Source: Phycisphaerales bacterium
GTDB lineage: Bacteria > Planctomycetota > Phycisphaerae > Phycisphaerales > UBA1924
Direction: 5' to 3'
Assembly (NCBI GenBank): GCA_020850415.1
Contig: JADZER010000037.1
Coordinates: 248,001-312,000, forward strand
Length of the DNA: 64,000 nt
Below the pieces are notes generated by a model. That model saw only the letters and a list, made by a program, of their open reading frames with translations, was not told the origin of the DNA and did no database searches. Below, in pieces: positions 42,162 to 50,852 of the stretch (positions are counted from its first letter, which is position 1; every line of letters begins with the position of its first letter). A program made the translations under genes and the position numbers.

Positions 42162-43637
42162 TCAGCCGAGCAGCTCGCACCGGGCGGATTCGAACGGCTC
42201 GAGCTGGGCCTCGTAGTGCTTCCAGCGCTCGACGGCGCGGGTGTGCATGGGCTCGCGGACCTGCTCCATGCTGAGGGTGCGGGCGGCGCGGTCGGTCTGG
42301 AAGAAGCGGGTGCAGGCGTCGTGCCAGGGGAGGTTGCAGGAGGCGAGCAGGGCGCGGCTCGAGGCCTCGGCGCCGGCGACGAAGTCCTCGTAGCGGATCT
42401 CGTCGAGGCGGAGCGCGAGGGTGTCGGCGAGGGCGAGCCAGTGGTCCATGAGGCGGCGGCACTGGGCCCAGGCGTGGGCGAGGTCGGGGAGCGTGCGCGT
42501 GTAGGGGTGGCTGAGGGGGGAGAGGTTCTGCATGAGGCAGGAGAGGGCGACGGCGCGGGGGTCGCGGTCGCAGTGGATGACGCGGGCGCCGGGGAAGAGC
42601 AGCGCGATCAGCCCGATGTGGCGGTGGTTGGCGAGGTTCTTGTCGACGAGGAGCGTGGCCTTGCGGTCGATGCGGGAGAGCGTGTTGAGGGCGGCGCGGG
42701 CGACGCGGGTGAGGGCGTCGGCGCCGACGCCCTCGAGGCAGTCCGGGCAGGGGGCGGGGCTGGCGAGGGTCGCGGGGAGGGCATCGGCGAGGTCGGGCAG
42801 CCAGGTCGATTCGCCGAGGCCGACGGCGTCGGGGTGGGCGTCGAGGATGCGCTCGAGGAGCGTCGAGCCGGTGCGGGGCATGCCGACGATGAAGCAGAGC
42901 CGCTCGCCCTGGGCGCGGTCGGCGCGGGCGGCGGTGGCAAGGCGCTCGCGGCTGAAGAAGCGGATGATCGACTCGGTGCGGGCCTCGGCGCCGGCCCGGT
43001 CGTAGGGGGCGGGGATGCAGGCCTTGGCGGCGAGCCAGGCGTCGAAGGCTTCGGCGTGGCGCCCGAGGGCGTGGTGGGCGGCGCCGAGGGCGTAGAGCAG
43101 GTGGAGGCGGTCGCCGGGGGAGAGGCCGGCGCGGGCGAGGGCGGCGGTGAGGCGGTCGGCGAGCGCGGGGGCGGTATCGGCGTTGCAGGTGAGGCCGGCG
43201 TGGAGGGCGAGGAGTGTGGCGGGGGCGTCGGGCGTGGCGGCGTGCCGCTCGAGGAGGGCGAGGGCGTCGTCCTTGCGCTTGGCCTGGAGGAGAGCCTTGG
43301 CCTTGGTGTGGAGCGCGACGCGGTCGGCGGGGCGGAGGGCGAGGGCCCTGTCGCAGAGGGTGATCGCGTCGCCGGGGCGGTCCTGGGCGAGGCGGGCTTT
43401 GGCGAGCATGGTGTGGGCGTCGGGGTCGCGGGGGCGCTGGGTGAGCTCGCGGGCGAGGAAGGCGGCCGCGTCGTCGGGGTTGTTGCGCCGGAGGGCGGCC
43501 AGGCCGAGGAGGCGGAGGGCGTCGGGGTGGTCTCGGCGGAGCGTGAGGGCGGCGCGGCAGGCCTGCTCGCACTCGTCGAGGGCGTTGCGCGCGAAGGCGG
43601 CCTGGGCTTGGTGGATGAGTGCCTCGGGGGTGGGCAT
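42162..43637 (-). CDS. TPR-sulfotransferase family protein
   Basis: A 491-residue protein. Six or so TPR units (residues 5-220; for example LDECEQACRAALTLRRDHPD and RPGDAITLCDRALALRPAD) precede a sulfotransferase domain. That domain has PAPS-binding loop FIVGMPRTGSTLLERIL (about 249-265) and 3'-phosphate motif region ARVIHCDRDPRAVALSC. It transfers sulfate from PAPS to an unknown acceptor. TPR-sulfotransferase fusions are common in planctomycetes. The start at 43637 is chosen because a TACACT box precedes it by six bases; an in-frame start at 43661 lies upstream of that box. Confidence 0.88.
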   Translation of the reverse strand: MPTPEALIHQAQAAFARNALDECEQACRAALTLRRDHPDALRLLGLAALRRNNPDDAAAFLARELTQRPRDPDAHTMLAKARLAQDRPGDAITLCDRALALRPADRVALHTKAKALLQAKRKDDALALLERHAATPDAPATLLALHAGLTCNADTAPALADRLTAALARAGLSPGDRLHLLYALGAAHHALGRHAEAFDAWLAAKACIPAPYDRAGAEARTESIIRFFSRERLATAARADRAQGERLCFIVGMPRTGSTLLERILDAHPDAVGLGESTWLPDLADALPATLASPAPCPDCLEGVGADALTRVARAALNTLSRIDRKATLLVDKNLANHRHIGLIALLFPGARVIHCDRDPRAVALSCLMQNLSPLSHPYTRTLPDLAHAWAQCRRLMDHWLALADTLALRLDEIRYEDFVAGAEASSRALLASCNLPWHDACTRFFQTDRAARTLSMEQVREPMHTRAVERWKHYEAQLEPFESARCELLG

Positions 43638-43643
43638 GGGGGG

Positions 43644-43649
43644 AGTGTA
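43644..43649 (-). promoter_or_regulatory. -10 box (TACACT), leaderless type
   Basis: On the minus strand TACACT is followed by six C residues and ATG at 43637. Confidence 0.5.
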
Positions 43650-43655
43650 GGAAAA

Positions 43656-43893
43656 GCTCAAAGCTCAAAGCTCAAAGCTCAAAGCGCAGAGCTCAAAGCG
43701 CAGAGCTCAAAGCGCAGAGCGCAGAGCTCGAAGCGCGAAGCTCAGGGCCCGGATTCCTGGTTTCAGATTCCAGATTTCAGATTTCAGATTCCAGATCTCG
43801 ACCCTCGCACCCCACGCCCCACGCCCCACACCCCACACCCCACACCCCACACCTCACACCCCACACCTCACACCCCACATCCCACATCCCACA
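43656..43893. repeat. Composite simple-sequence mosaic (three motif blocks)
   Basis: Three blocks follow one another: GCTCAAA/GCGCAGA units (43656-43744), TTTCAGATTCCAGA units (43751-43796) and CCCCACA/CCTCACA units (43808-43893). It fills the gap between the divergent sulfotransferase and GNAT genes. The same block order, reverse-complemented and shorter, occurs at 24767-24861. Confidence 0.85.
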
Positions 43894-43931
43894 CCATCCG
43901 TCGCCCGGGCGCACGCGGCCGGAGCGGGGGG

Positions 43932-43937
43932 TATTCT
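43932..43937 (+). promoter_or_regulatory. -10 box (TATTCT), leaderless type
   Basis: TATTCT, seven bases (CTCGGGC), then ATG 43945. Confidence 0.5.
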
Positions 43938-43944
43938 CTCGGGC

Positions 43945-44532
43945 ATGACACAGGCATGGGTTCAGGCGAGGTCGTTTATGCATGGGGCGGTGGAGTTGGT
44001 GCCGCTGACGGTGGGGCACAGCGCGAGCCTTGCGCGGGCGGCGGGGGGTCGGGAGACTTTCCGGTACTTCTCGCGCGGGCCGGAGACGATCGACGAGGCG
44101 GGGATGCGGGCGTTCATCGCGCGCCTGCTGGAGCCGGCGGACATCGTGCCCTTCTGCGTGATGGAGCCGGGGACGGGCGAGCCGATCGGGATCACGACCT
44201 ATCTGGACATCCGGCCGGCGCACAAGGGGCTGGAGATCGGGTGGACCTGGTACGGCCCGGCGGCGCGGGGGACCAAGGTGAACCCGGCGTGCAAATACCT
44301 CCTGCTGCGCCACGCGTTCGAGGAGCTGGGGGCGATCCGCGTGTGCCTGAAGACCGACGAGCGGAACGCGCGGAGCCGGGCGGCGATCCTGAAGCTGGGG
44401 GCGAGTTTCGAGGGGATCCTCCGCGAGAACATCATCATGCAGGACGGGTTCCGGCGGAGCACGGCGATGTACTCGATCCTCGCGGCCGAGTGGCCGGGGG
44501 TGAAGGGGGGGCTCGAGGCCCGGTTACGATGA
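43945..44532 (+). CDS. GNAT-family acetyltransferase (RimJ/RimL-like)
   Basis: A 195-residue protein. The GNAT fold is shown by VELVPLTVGHSASLARAAG, EPIGITTYLDIRPAHKGLEIGWTWYGPAARGT and the motif-A/B region RVCLKTDERNARSRAAILKLGASFEG, typical of RimJ/RimL-type N-acetyltransferases. It acetylates an unknown amine or protein N-terminus using acetyl-CoA. The gene is preceded by a TATTCT box. The -10 box of the next gene (TACGAT 44525-44530) lies inside its last codons. Confidence 0.88.
   Translation: MTQAWVQARSFMHGAVELVPLTVGHSASLARAAGGRETFRYFSRGPETIDEAGMRAFIARLLEPADIVPFCVMEPGTGEPIGITTYLDIRPAHKGLEIGWTWYGPAARGTKVNPACKYLLLRHAFEELGAIRVCLKTDERNARSRAAILKLGASFEGILRENIIMQDGFRRSTAMYSILAAEWPGVKGGLEARLR
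44525..44530 (+). promoter_or_regulatory. -10 box (TACGAT) inside the end of the GNAT gene
   Basis: TACGAT overlaps the last codon and the first base of the GNAT stop codon (TGA 44530-44532). It is followed by six bases and ATG 44537. Confidence 0.45.
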
Positions 44533-44536
44533 CGGC

Positions 44537-45439
44537 ATGAGCGCAGGGGATCCACGCACAAAGTTGGCGCCCATCTGCCCGCGCTGCGGGTACGACCAGT
44601 CGGGGATCGTGGCGACCTGGGAGGACCGGTGCCCGGTGCGGGGCCGGTGCAGCGAGTGCGGGCTGGAGTTCTGGTGGTGGCAGGCGATGGCCGAGCGGGT
44701 GCTGGGCCCGGCGTGGTCGGTCGAGCACGGGGAGCGGCTGAGCCCGCGCCGGTGGGCCAGAGCGTACTGGGCGGGGTTGTGGCAATGGGGGTTGTGGGAG
44801 AGGTTCGATCTGGTCGCACGGACCCGCGCGCGGCGGCTGGCGGCATTCGCGGTTGCGACGCTGCTTCTCAACCATCTCCTGCTGGTGGTGTTGGTCGGGG
44901 CGGCGCGGACGGCGGCGATGTCGTACATGCTGGCCAGATTCACGCCGCAGATCGGGGTTGGCGGCTGGCTGGCCCCGTACGCGCAGTGGATCGAGATCCC
45001 GCTGACGCGGACAGCCTCGCTGTCGGCGGAGCTCTGGCCGGTCTCGTTCCTGGTGGCGATGTCGTGGCTCGCGCCCACGCTGCTGATGTTCGTGTTCACG
45101 CAGACCATGTCACGGGTCGGGGTCCGGCGGGTACACATATGGCGCGGGGCGGCGTACATGCTCCCGGCGACGGGGCCGGGGATCGTGCTGTGCGGGGCGG
45201 CGACGGCGGGCGTGATGCTCGGGCAGGAGGTGCTCCCGGCGGTGGCCGAGATCGTCTGGGGGGTGCTGATGATCGGAACGCTGCTCGGCTGGATTGTCGG
45301 GCAGGCGCTGCGCTGGCGTTCGTTCGTGAAGCACCACCTGGGCCTGCCGCACGCGGGGTGGATCGCGCTCTCGATGGTGATCGTGACGGGCCTGGCGTTC
45401 GTGTCGCTGGGTCTGACGATCAGCCTGATGGGCTACTGA
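44537..45439 (+). CDS. Zinc-ribbon polytopic membrane protein, unknown
   Basis: A 300-residue protein. The N-terminal zinc ribbon (CPRCGYDQSG and CSECGLEF) is followed by about five transmembrane helices (residues 105-300). The CPxCGYDxxG pattern with later helices defines a large uncharacterised planctomycete group. No enzymatic motif is visible. Promoter and start are discussed under the overlapping -10 box. It converges with the multiheme cytochrome operon. Confidence 0.75.
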   Translation: MSAGDPRTKLAPICPRCGYDQSGIVATWEDRCPVRGRCSECGLEFWWWQAMAERVLGPAWSVEHGERLSPRRWARAYWAGLWQWGLWERFDLVARTRARRLAAFAVATLLLNHLLLVVLVGAARTAAMSYMLARFTPQIGVGGWLAPYAQWIEIPLTRTASLSAELWPVSFLVAMSWLAPTLLMFVFTQTMSRVGVRRVHIWRGAAYMLPATGPGIVLCGAATAGVMLGQEVLPAVAEIVWGVLMIGTLLGWIVGQALRWRSFVKHHLGLPHAGWIALSMVIVTGLAFVSLGLTISLMGY

Positions 45440-45454
45440 CCCGGTTGCGCGGGG

Positions 45455-46951
45455 CTACTGCCCGTCGGCGCCGGGGGCGGGCGGGGCGTCTTCGGCCGGG
45501 GGCGGCGGGAGGCCCTCGGGCCCGTCGGCGCGGGTGTAGGTGGCGACCTTGTGGCAGCCCGGGGCGCACGAGCCGCCGGTGTCGGTGGGCTTGAAGTTGA
45601 TGGGGAGCATCCACTGGCCGTAGGGGGAGGTCTCGCGCACCATCGCCTTGTGGTTGCTGGCGTGGGTGTTGTGGCAGGCGCGGCAGGTGCGTCCCTGCTC
45701 GCCCTTGACATGGAGGGCGTGGAGGTTCCGCTCGCCGTCGCGGAAGCGCGTGGCCTCCCAGGTGTGGTCTTCGAGGAGGAGGTCCTGGTCGTGGCAGGAG
45801 AGGCAGAGCGCGTAGGCGTTCTCGCTGAATGCCTCGTAGAAGGCGCTGGTGTAGTTGGCGATGAGCAGGCGCGAGTGGTCGCTGCCGTGGACCTCGTGAC
45901 AGGCGGCGCACTGGCCGTCGATGACCGGGCCGTGCGCGATGGGCAGGTGCTGGGCGAGGTCGCTGGCGACCGGGACGGGGTGCGGCGAGGCGGGGGCCGC
46001 CGGTGTCGCGCCGGGGTTGCTGGCCAGCGGGGGCGGCGGGCTGGTCGGGTCGCGCAAGGGCTGGGCGGGATCGGCCGGGGTGGGATCCGCCTGGGCCGGA
46101 CCGCTATGGCAGGCCATGCACGCGGCGACGGGGTCATCGTACTGGAGGGCTTCTGAGGAGGAGGCGTGAGGGGTGTGGCAGTTGAGGCACGCGCGGTCGT
46201 CGAGCACGGCCGAGTGGGGGAAGGCGGCGTGCTGGGCGCGGGCGAGCTGCTCCTCGTGGCAGCCCGTGCAGAGGGCGACGGTGTCGTTCTTGATGAGGCC
46301 GGCGTGGTCCGAGCCGTGGGAGTCGTGGCACTCGAGGCAGTCGGCGCGGGCCGGCTCGTGGACGGTGAGTGCCGCGGCCATGTGCTCGCCGAGCTGCTCG
46401 TGGCACGAGAGGCAGAGGGAGCGACGCTCCTGGACGAGCAGGCCGGGGTGGTCGGCGGTGTGGGGGGCGTGGCAGGCGGTGCAGTCGCCGACCTTGGCGG
46501 GCTCGTGGAGCCACTGGCCGTGCATGGCCTCGGTGTGGCAGGAGAGGCAGAGCTCGCCGGTGGTGTCGAACTTGATCATCTGGCGCGAGGCCGAGCCGTG
46601 GGGGTCGTGGCAGGCGAGGCAGTCGCCGTCGGCGAGCGGCTGGTGGACGACCGGGCCCTCGGTGCCGGTCTTGTCGATGTGGCAGAAGTCGCACAGGTCG
46701 CGGCCCTGGCGCCGGAGCACGAAGGAGTGCTGGGCGACATCGACATCGTCGTGGCAGGTGCGGCAATCGGCGACGGCCGTGGGGCCGTGGAGGAAATCGT
46801 GCTGCATCGTGGCGGCGTGGCAGCCGTTGATGGTGCAGTTGGGCGTGCGGATATTGGGGCGGATGGTGGGGTCGAGGTCCTGGGCGAGGGCGCCCGTCGC
46901 GGCGCAGGAGACGGCGAGGGCCAGGAAGGGGGTGGCCCTGCGGCGGCTCAC
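45455..46951 (-). CDS. Multiheme c-type cytochrome with 13 CXXCH motifs
   Basis: A 498-residue secreted protein with a signal peptide (AVSCAATGALAQD). It has thirteen CXXCH heme sites, mostly in doubled CXXCH arrangements (CLSCHT...CTACHAPH, CLSCHEQ...CLECHDSHGSDH), plus two near-motifs: CTINGCH (CX4CH) at the start and CAPGCH (CX3CH) near the end. A Pro/Ala-rich linker separates two heme-rich halves. The family (doubled CXXCH, NapC/NrfB-like repeats) moves electrons in the periplasm or at the cell surface. GTG 46951 overlaps the upstream cytochrome stop, so the two are coupled. Confidence 0.88.
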   Translation of the reverse strand: MSRRRATPFLALAVSCAATGALAQDLDPTIRPNIRTPNCTINGCHAATMQHDFLHGPTAVADCRTCHDDVDVAQHSFVLRRQGRDLCDFCHIDKTGTEGPVVHQPLADGDCLACHDPHGSASRQMIKFDTTGELCLSCHTEAMHGQWLHEPAKVGDCTACHAPHTADHPGLLVQERRSLCLSCHEQLGEHMAAALTVHEPARADCLECHDSHGSDHAGLIKNDTVALCTGCHEEQLARAQHAAFPHSAVLDDRACLNCHTPHASSSEALQYDDPVAACMACHSGPAQADPTPADPAQPLRDPTSPPPPLASNPGATPAAPASPHPVPVASDLAQHLPIAHGPVIDGQCAACHEVHGSDHSRLLIANYTSAFYEAFSENAYALCLSCHDQDLLLEDHTWEATRFRDGERNLHALHVKGEQGRTCRACHNTHASNHKAMVRETSPYGQWMLPINFKPTDTGGSCAPGCHKVATYTRADGPEGLPPPPAEDAPPAPGADGQ

Positions 46952-48462
46952 GACCCACCCCCGAGGGCGGCCTTGGCGGCGGCGATCTTCTCGCGGGCCT
47001 GGCCGAGGAGCTGCTGCGTGTAGTCGGGGTTGTGCACGCCCCAGCTGCCGTCGAGCTCGACGAGCTGGATGAGCCCGCCGGCCTCGTCGAGGGCCTCGCG
47101 CCCCGGGCCGGGGGGGACCTGGCTGTCGAGGGCGTCGAACTCGGCCTTGGCCTTGTCGTAGAGCCCGCGGGTGGCGGTCTGCCACAGGGGGATCATGCGG
47201 TCGCCGAGGCCCGGGGCGTGGCAGGCGTCGCAGCCGCTGGCCGCGGCCCGTCGGACCATCGCGCCGCTGTGCGGGTTGCTGTCGACCGGGGTCTGGGAGA
47301 CATGGCACCCCGCGCAGTCGACATGGGCCATGAACATGGGGCTGACGGCGGTGGTGGCCTGCTCGGCGCCTGCGGCGAGGTATGACCGCTGCTGGATGTT
47401 GTGCTGGTCGATGTGGCAGCCCGTGCAGTCGAGGGCCTGGAGCCGCTCCTCCATGGCCTCGGGCCCGTGCCGGGGCTCGCCGTGGCAGCTGAAGCACTCG
47501 ATCTTGTGCTTGCCCTCCTGGTGGATGCGGTGGAGCTCCTCGGCGGGCTTGGCGTGGTCGACGCCGAAGGTGTGGCACGAGAGGCAGGCGGTGTCGTCGA
47601 TGGGGTTTGGGTTGGTGGTGACGCCGCGGTGGCAGGACTCGCAGCTGGCGCCCCAGTCGAGGAAGTCGGCGTGGTTGACCATGAGCCCGCGGTACTCGAA
47701 CTCCTCGGCGGGGGGCTCGTGGCAGGCCTGGCAGTTGGCGGGGGGGACGCCCTCGGCGGTGGTGGGGTGTCCCTCGGGGAACAGCTCGGGGTCGGCGTCG
47801 GCGCCGGGGGCCGCCTCATCGGGCTGGCGGACGGTCATGCGGATGAGCCGGATGCCGGGGCCGGCGTCCGCGGGCGGCTCGGTGTGCTGGGCCTGGAGGA
47901 CGGTGTCGTCGGCGCTCTCGATGAGGTGGCAGGTGATGCAGATGCCGGTGTTGACCTCGAAGTGGGTGCTGCCGCGGATGTGCGAGTGGCAGGTCGTGCA
48001 CTGCATCTTGATGCCGAAGTACTCGTGGTCGAGGTGCAGCTCGTGGCTGAACTTGAAGGAGTCGGTATCGGTATTGGTCTCGATGATGTGCTCTTTGGTG
48101 TGGCAGCCGGCGCGGGTGCAGGCCATCTCGCTGACCGAGGCGGAGGGCTTGGGGCTGGTGCGGTTGAGGATGTCGTCGACGACCTGTCCGGCGCCGTTGA
48201 GCTTGGCGGCGATGAAGTTGTCGACGCCGGGGTCGATGTGGCACTCGACGCAGTGGACCTCGGTGTGGGTGTCGTTCTTCCAGCTCGTGTAGAAGGGCTC
48301 CATGATGTGGCAGCTGTTGCAGAACCAGCTCTGGGAGCTGATCTCCACGGACACGACCATGAAGACGACGAACAGGACCGAGCCGATCGCCAGCCGCTTG
48401 ACGGTGAAGAGCTTCTTGCGGGGCTTGGGGGTGGCGGCGTCGGCTTGAGACTTCCGGCCCAT
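46948..48462 (-). CDS. NapC/NirT-like membrane-anchored multiheme cytochrome
   Basis: A 504-residue protein. The N-terminal anchor helix (about residues 22-42) is followed by a NapC/NirT/NrfH-type tetraheme section (CNSCH at 48, CVECH at 71, CTRAGCH at 115, CTTCH at 155). Further CXXCH motifs extend through residue 430, for eleven CXXCH plus one CX4CH in total. NapC-type proteins oxidise quinol and pass electrons to periplasmic reductases; the extra C-terminal hemes would extend the wire. It lies divergent from the regulator operon and is followed, with overlap, by a second multiheme cytochrome. A sigma-54-like promoter faces it at 48712-48727. Confidence 0.87.
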   Translation of the reverse strand: MGRKSQADAATPKPRKKLFTVKRLAIGSVLFVVFMVVSVEISSQSWFCNSCHIMEPFYTSWKNDTHTEVHCVECHIDPGVDNFIAAKLNGAGQVVDDILNRTSPKPSASVSEMACTRAGCHTKEHIIETNTDTDSFKFSHELHLDHEYFGIKMQCTTCHSHIRGSTHFEVNTGICITCHLIESADDTVLQAQHTEPPADAGPGIRLIRMTVRQPDEAAPGADADPELFPEGHPTTAEGVPPANCQACHEPPAEEFEYRGLMVNHADFLDWGASCESCHRGVTTNPNPIDDTACLSCHTFGVDHAKPAEELHRIHQEGKHKIECFSCHGEPRHGPEAMEERLQALDCTGCHIDQHNIQQRSYLAAGAEQATTAVSPMFMAHVDCAGCHVSQTPVDSNPHSGAMVRRAAASGCDACHAPGLGDRMIPLWQTATRGLYDKAKAEFDALDSQVPPGPGREALDEAGGLIQLVELDGSWGVHNPDYTQQLLGQAREKIAAAKAALGGGS

Positions 48463-48695
48463 GGGTCGGCCCTTCCTTCCCGGCGTGTCGCCGGCCGATG
48501 GGGGATCGCGGGGTCGGGTGATTATCCACCCAAGAGGTCAGGAATACCAGCGGCGGGTCTGCCACGCATGAGAGAGACCCATCCAGCTTCGCGCCGGGCT
48601 CCTGATTTCGAGAAAATCTCGCAGGCTTGATTTCCATTCTTGAGAAACAAGTGCTACAAGTCCTATTATAGTGCTTGCCTGGATTGCCGGCCCCG

Positions 48696-48712
48696 CGGCA
48701 CAGGCGTTGCAT
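48696..48712 (+). promoter_or_regulatory. Sigma-54 (RpoN) promoter candidate, plus strand
   Basis: CGGCACAGGCGTTGCAT has the invariant GG (48697-48698) and GC (48709-48710) separated by exactly ten bases, and a full TTGCA element at -12. It would start transcription near 48722, toward the gene at 48825. Confidence 0.6.
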
Positions 48713-48727
48713 CAAGTTGCGTGCCAG
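48711..48727 (-). promoter_or_regulatory. Sigma-54 promoter candidate, minus strand
   Basis: On the minus strand TGGCACGCAACTTGAT has a perfect TGGCACG -24 element and a -12 element TTGAT, where the usual GC is GA. It overlaps the plus-strand candidate and points to the cytochrome genes. Confidence 0.45.
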
Positions 48728-48824
48728 CAAGTGATTGAGACCGGCCCGATGACGGATTGGGCTCGAGCAAATCCACCCGGTGCCACCCCTGGGGTCCCGG
48801 CCAGACCGAACGAAGGAGTGATCC

Positions 48825-49436
48825 ATGTCCGCGACTCTGCTTTCCGCCCTGGCCGCCGCGAGTCTGAGCCTGGGCATGCACGCCGGCCTGAGCCCCGAGG
48901 TCTCGTCGTGGGACGCGTCCCAGCCGGCGGTGGAGCAGCCGGAGGGCCCGCAGCCGGCGGCGTCGTATGACCCCGCGGAGGATGTGAAGACGATCGACGG
49001 GGTGATGAAGGCGTTGTACGCGTGCACGGCGGGCCCCCCCGGGCAGGCGCGGGACTGGGACCGGCTGCGGAACCTCTGCCACCAGGACATGCGCTTCCTG
49101 GCGGTGCGCAGCGACGGCGCGGACGGGGCCGTGGTGTTCACGCTCACGGTCGAGGACTACATCATGCACAACAAGACCTACTTCGAGAAGGGCGGGTTCT
49201 TCGAGTCGGAGCTCGCGCGGCGGACGGAGAGCTTCGGGAACATCACGCATGTGTGGAGCACCTTCGAGTCGCGTCTGGGCTCGGCGGGGGCGGACCCGTA
49301 CACGCGCGGCATCTACAGCGTGCAGCTGCTCAAGGACGGCGGGCGGTGGTGGGTGCTCAGCTGCAGCTGGGACATGGAGCGCCCGGACAACCCGCTCCCC
49401 GAGAAGTATCTGGAAACCCCCGTCGGGGGCGAGTGA
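48825..49436 (+). CDS. Secreted NTF2/SnoaL-like protein
   Basis: A 203-residue protein with a signal peptide (residues 1-22) and a Pro/Gln-rich spacer. The domain pattern fits the NTF2-like/SnoaL cone: TIDGVMKALYACTAGPPGQARD, an FLAVRSDG strand, TYFEKGGFFESELARRTESFG, VWSTFESR and GGRWWVLSCSWD. Such domains bind small ligands or act as stress-related lumazine-like proteins. As first gene of the sigma-54-regulated series it might sense or bind a periplasmic compound, which is inference. GAAGGAG lies upstream. The NtrC gene follows after 15 bases. Confidence 0.78.
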   Translation: MSATLLSALAAASLSLGMHAGLSPEVSSWDASQPAVEQPEGPQPAASYDPAEDVKTIDGVMKALYACTAGPPGQARDWDRLRNLCHQDMRFLAVRSDGADGAVVFTLTVEDYIMHNKTYFEKGGFFESELARRTESFGNITHVWSTFESRLGSAGADPYTRGIYSVQLLKDGGRWWVLSCSWDMERPDNPLPEKYLETPVGGE

Positions 49437-49451
49437 TCGCCGGAGCATCGC

Positions 49452-50852
49452 GTGAGCAGCGAGGAGGCCAGGACGCACGCCGGGAAGTCGATCCTCATCG
49501 CGGAGGACGAGGCGCTGCTGCGCGAATCGCTCGCCGAGCTGCTGGGCGCGGAGGGCTACCGGGTCTCGCAGGCGGCGAACGGGCGTGAGGCGTTCGGGCT
49601 GGCGCTCGAGACGCCGTTCGATCTGGTGATCACCGACATCCGGATGCCCGAGATGGACGGGATGACGCTCCTGGGCAAGCTCCAGGAGCTCGCGCACCAG
49701 ACGCCGGTGATCGTGATCACGGCGTACGGGACGGTGGAGAGCGCCGTGCTGGCGATGCGTTCGGGCGCGGCCGATTACCTGCTCAAGCCGATGCAGTTCG
49801 ACGAGGTGCTGATGCGGGTGCGTCGGGCGATGGACTTCGGCGAGATCCGGCGCGACCGGCGCCGGATGACCGAGCAGCTCGCGGCGGGCAGCGCGTTCCA
49901 GAACCTGATCGGCGAGTCGCCGGCGATGCTGCGTCTGTTCGAGCTGGCCCGCAAGCTCTCGGCGGTGCGGTCGAGCGTGCTGATCGTCGGGGAGAGCGGG
50001 ACGGGCAAGGAGCTGTTCGCGCGGGCGATCCACTTCAACGGGCCGGGCCGGGACAAGCCGTTCGTCGCGGTCAACTGCGGGGCGATCCCCGACTCGCTGA
50101 TCGAGAGCGAGCTGTTCGGCCACAAGCGGGGGGCGTTCACGGGCGCGGTGGCGGACCGGATCGGCTATTTCGAGGCCGCGCACGGGGGAACGCTGTTCCT
50201 CGACGAGATGTCGACCCTGCCGCTGGCGGTGCAGAGCTCGCTGCTGCGCGTGCTGGAGGAGCGGGTGGTGACGCCGGTGGGGGACACGCGGGCCAAGCCG
50301 GTGGATGTGCGGATCGTGGCGGCGTCGAACCAGAACCTGGCCGATCTGGTCGGGCGAGGCGGGTTCCGCGAGGACCTGCTGTACCGGCTGGATGTCGTGC
50401 GCCTGGAGCTGCCCCCGCTGCGCGAGCGCCCGGAGGATATCCCGCGCCTCGCCTACCACTTCCTGGCGAAGTACACGCGGGAGATGAGCAAGCGCGTGAC
50501 GGGCATCAGCAACACGGCCATGCGGGCGCTGCTCGGGCACGAGTGGCGGGGCAATGTCCGCGAGCTGGAGAATGTGATCGAGCGGGCGGTGATCTTCGCC
50601 GAGGGGCGTGAGATCGAGCCCGAGGACCTGCCCTTCGTGCCCCGGGCCGGGCCGGTGGCCGAGGGCGAGGACCTCAAGGACGCCGTCCGCTCGTTCGAGC
50701 GCCAGCACATCCTCGCGAGCCTGAAGCGCCACGACTGGGACAAGAACGAGACGGCCCGGCAGCTCGGTATCGGGCTCTCGAGCCTGTACCGGAAGCTCGA
50801 CGAGCTCAAGATCCCGAAGGAAACACCCGAGCCGGAGACCACCGGGAGGTAA
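49452..50852 (+). CDS. NtrC-family sigma-54-dependent response regulator
   Basis: A 466-residue protein with three domains. The receiver has phosphoacceptor Asp62 in [13 protein letters not shown]. The AAA+ activator has Walker A GESGTGKE (180-187), the sigma-54 contact loop GAFTGA (227-232), FLDE (249-252) and an intact arginine-finger region. A C-terminal Fis-type helix-turn-helix spans about 420-452 ([21 protein letters not shown]). It activates RpoN promoters by ATP hydrolysis once phosphorylated. The two kinase-like genes follow directly, and sigma-54-like promoters lie on both sides of the divergent gap. Confidence 0.94.
   Translation: MSSEEARTHAGKSILIAEDEALLRESLAELLGAEGYRVSQAANGREAFGLALETPFDLVITDIRMPEMDGMTLLGKLQELAHQTPVIVITAYGTVESAVLAMRSGAADYLLKPMQFDEVLMRVRRAMDFGEIRRDRRRMTEQLAAGSAFQNLIGESPAMLRLFELARKLSAVRSSVLIVGESGTGKELFARAIHFNGPGRDKPFVAVNCGAIPDSLIESELFGHKRGAFTGAVADRIGYFEAAHGGTLFLDEMSTLPLAVQSSLLRVLEERVVTPVGDTRAKPVDVRIVAASNQNLADLVGRGGFREDLLYRLDVVRLELPPLRERPEDIPRLAYHFLAKYTREMSKRVTGISNTAMRALLGHEWRGNVRELENVIERAVIFAEGREIEPEDLPFVPRAGPVAEGEDLKDAVRSFERQHILASLKRHDWDKNETARQLGIGLSSLYRKLDELKIPKETPEPETTGR

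Larger units (their letters stand above)
48463..48824. promoter_or_regulatory. Divergent regulatory region between cytochrome and regulator operons
   Basis: This 362-base gap contains two sigma-54-like promoters (48696-48712 plus, 48711-48727 minus). It also has a sigma-70-like plus promoter (TTGAGA 48641-48646, 18 bases, TATTAT 48665-48670), a TATAAT on the minus strand in the same place, and two dyads. The dyads are CGAGA-AAA-TCTCG (48609-48621) and CTTG-N5-CAAG (48639-48651), which could be activator-binding sites. Confidence 0.55.

Noticed and set aside
41491..43668. Very long minus-strand frame across the beta-helix, zinc-ribbon and sulfotransferase genes
   Set aside because: Arg/Pro-rich shadow frame crossing three real genes; no recognisable domain.
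43656..43893. CRISPR array
   Set aside because: Units are only 6-8 bases with no unique spacers; this is simple-sequence repetition, not repeat-spacer structure.
48666..50732. Minus-strand frame of almost 690 codons opposite the NtrC gene
   Set aside because: The plus strand encodes an unmistakable NtrC regulator with all motifs; the antisense product is Arg/His/Pro-rich.
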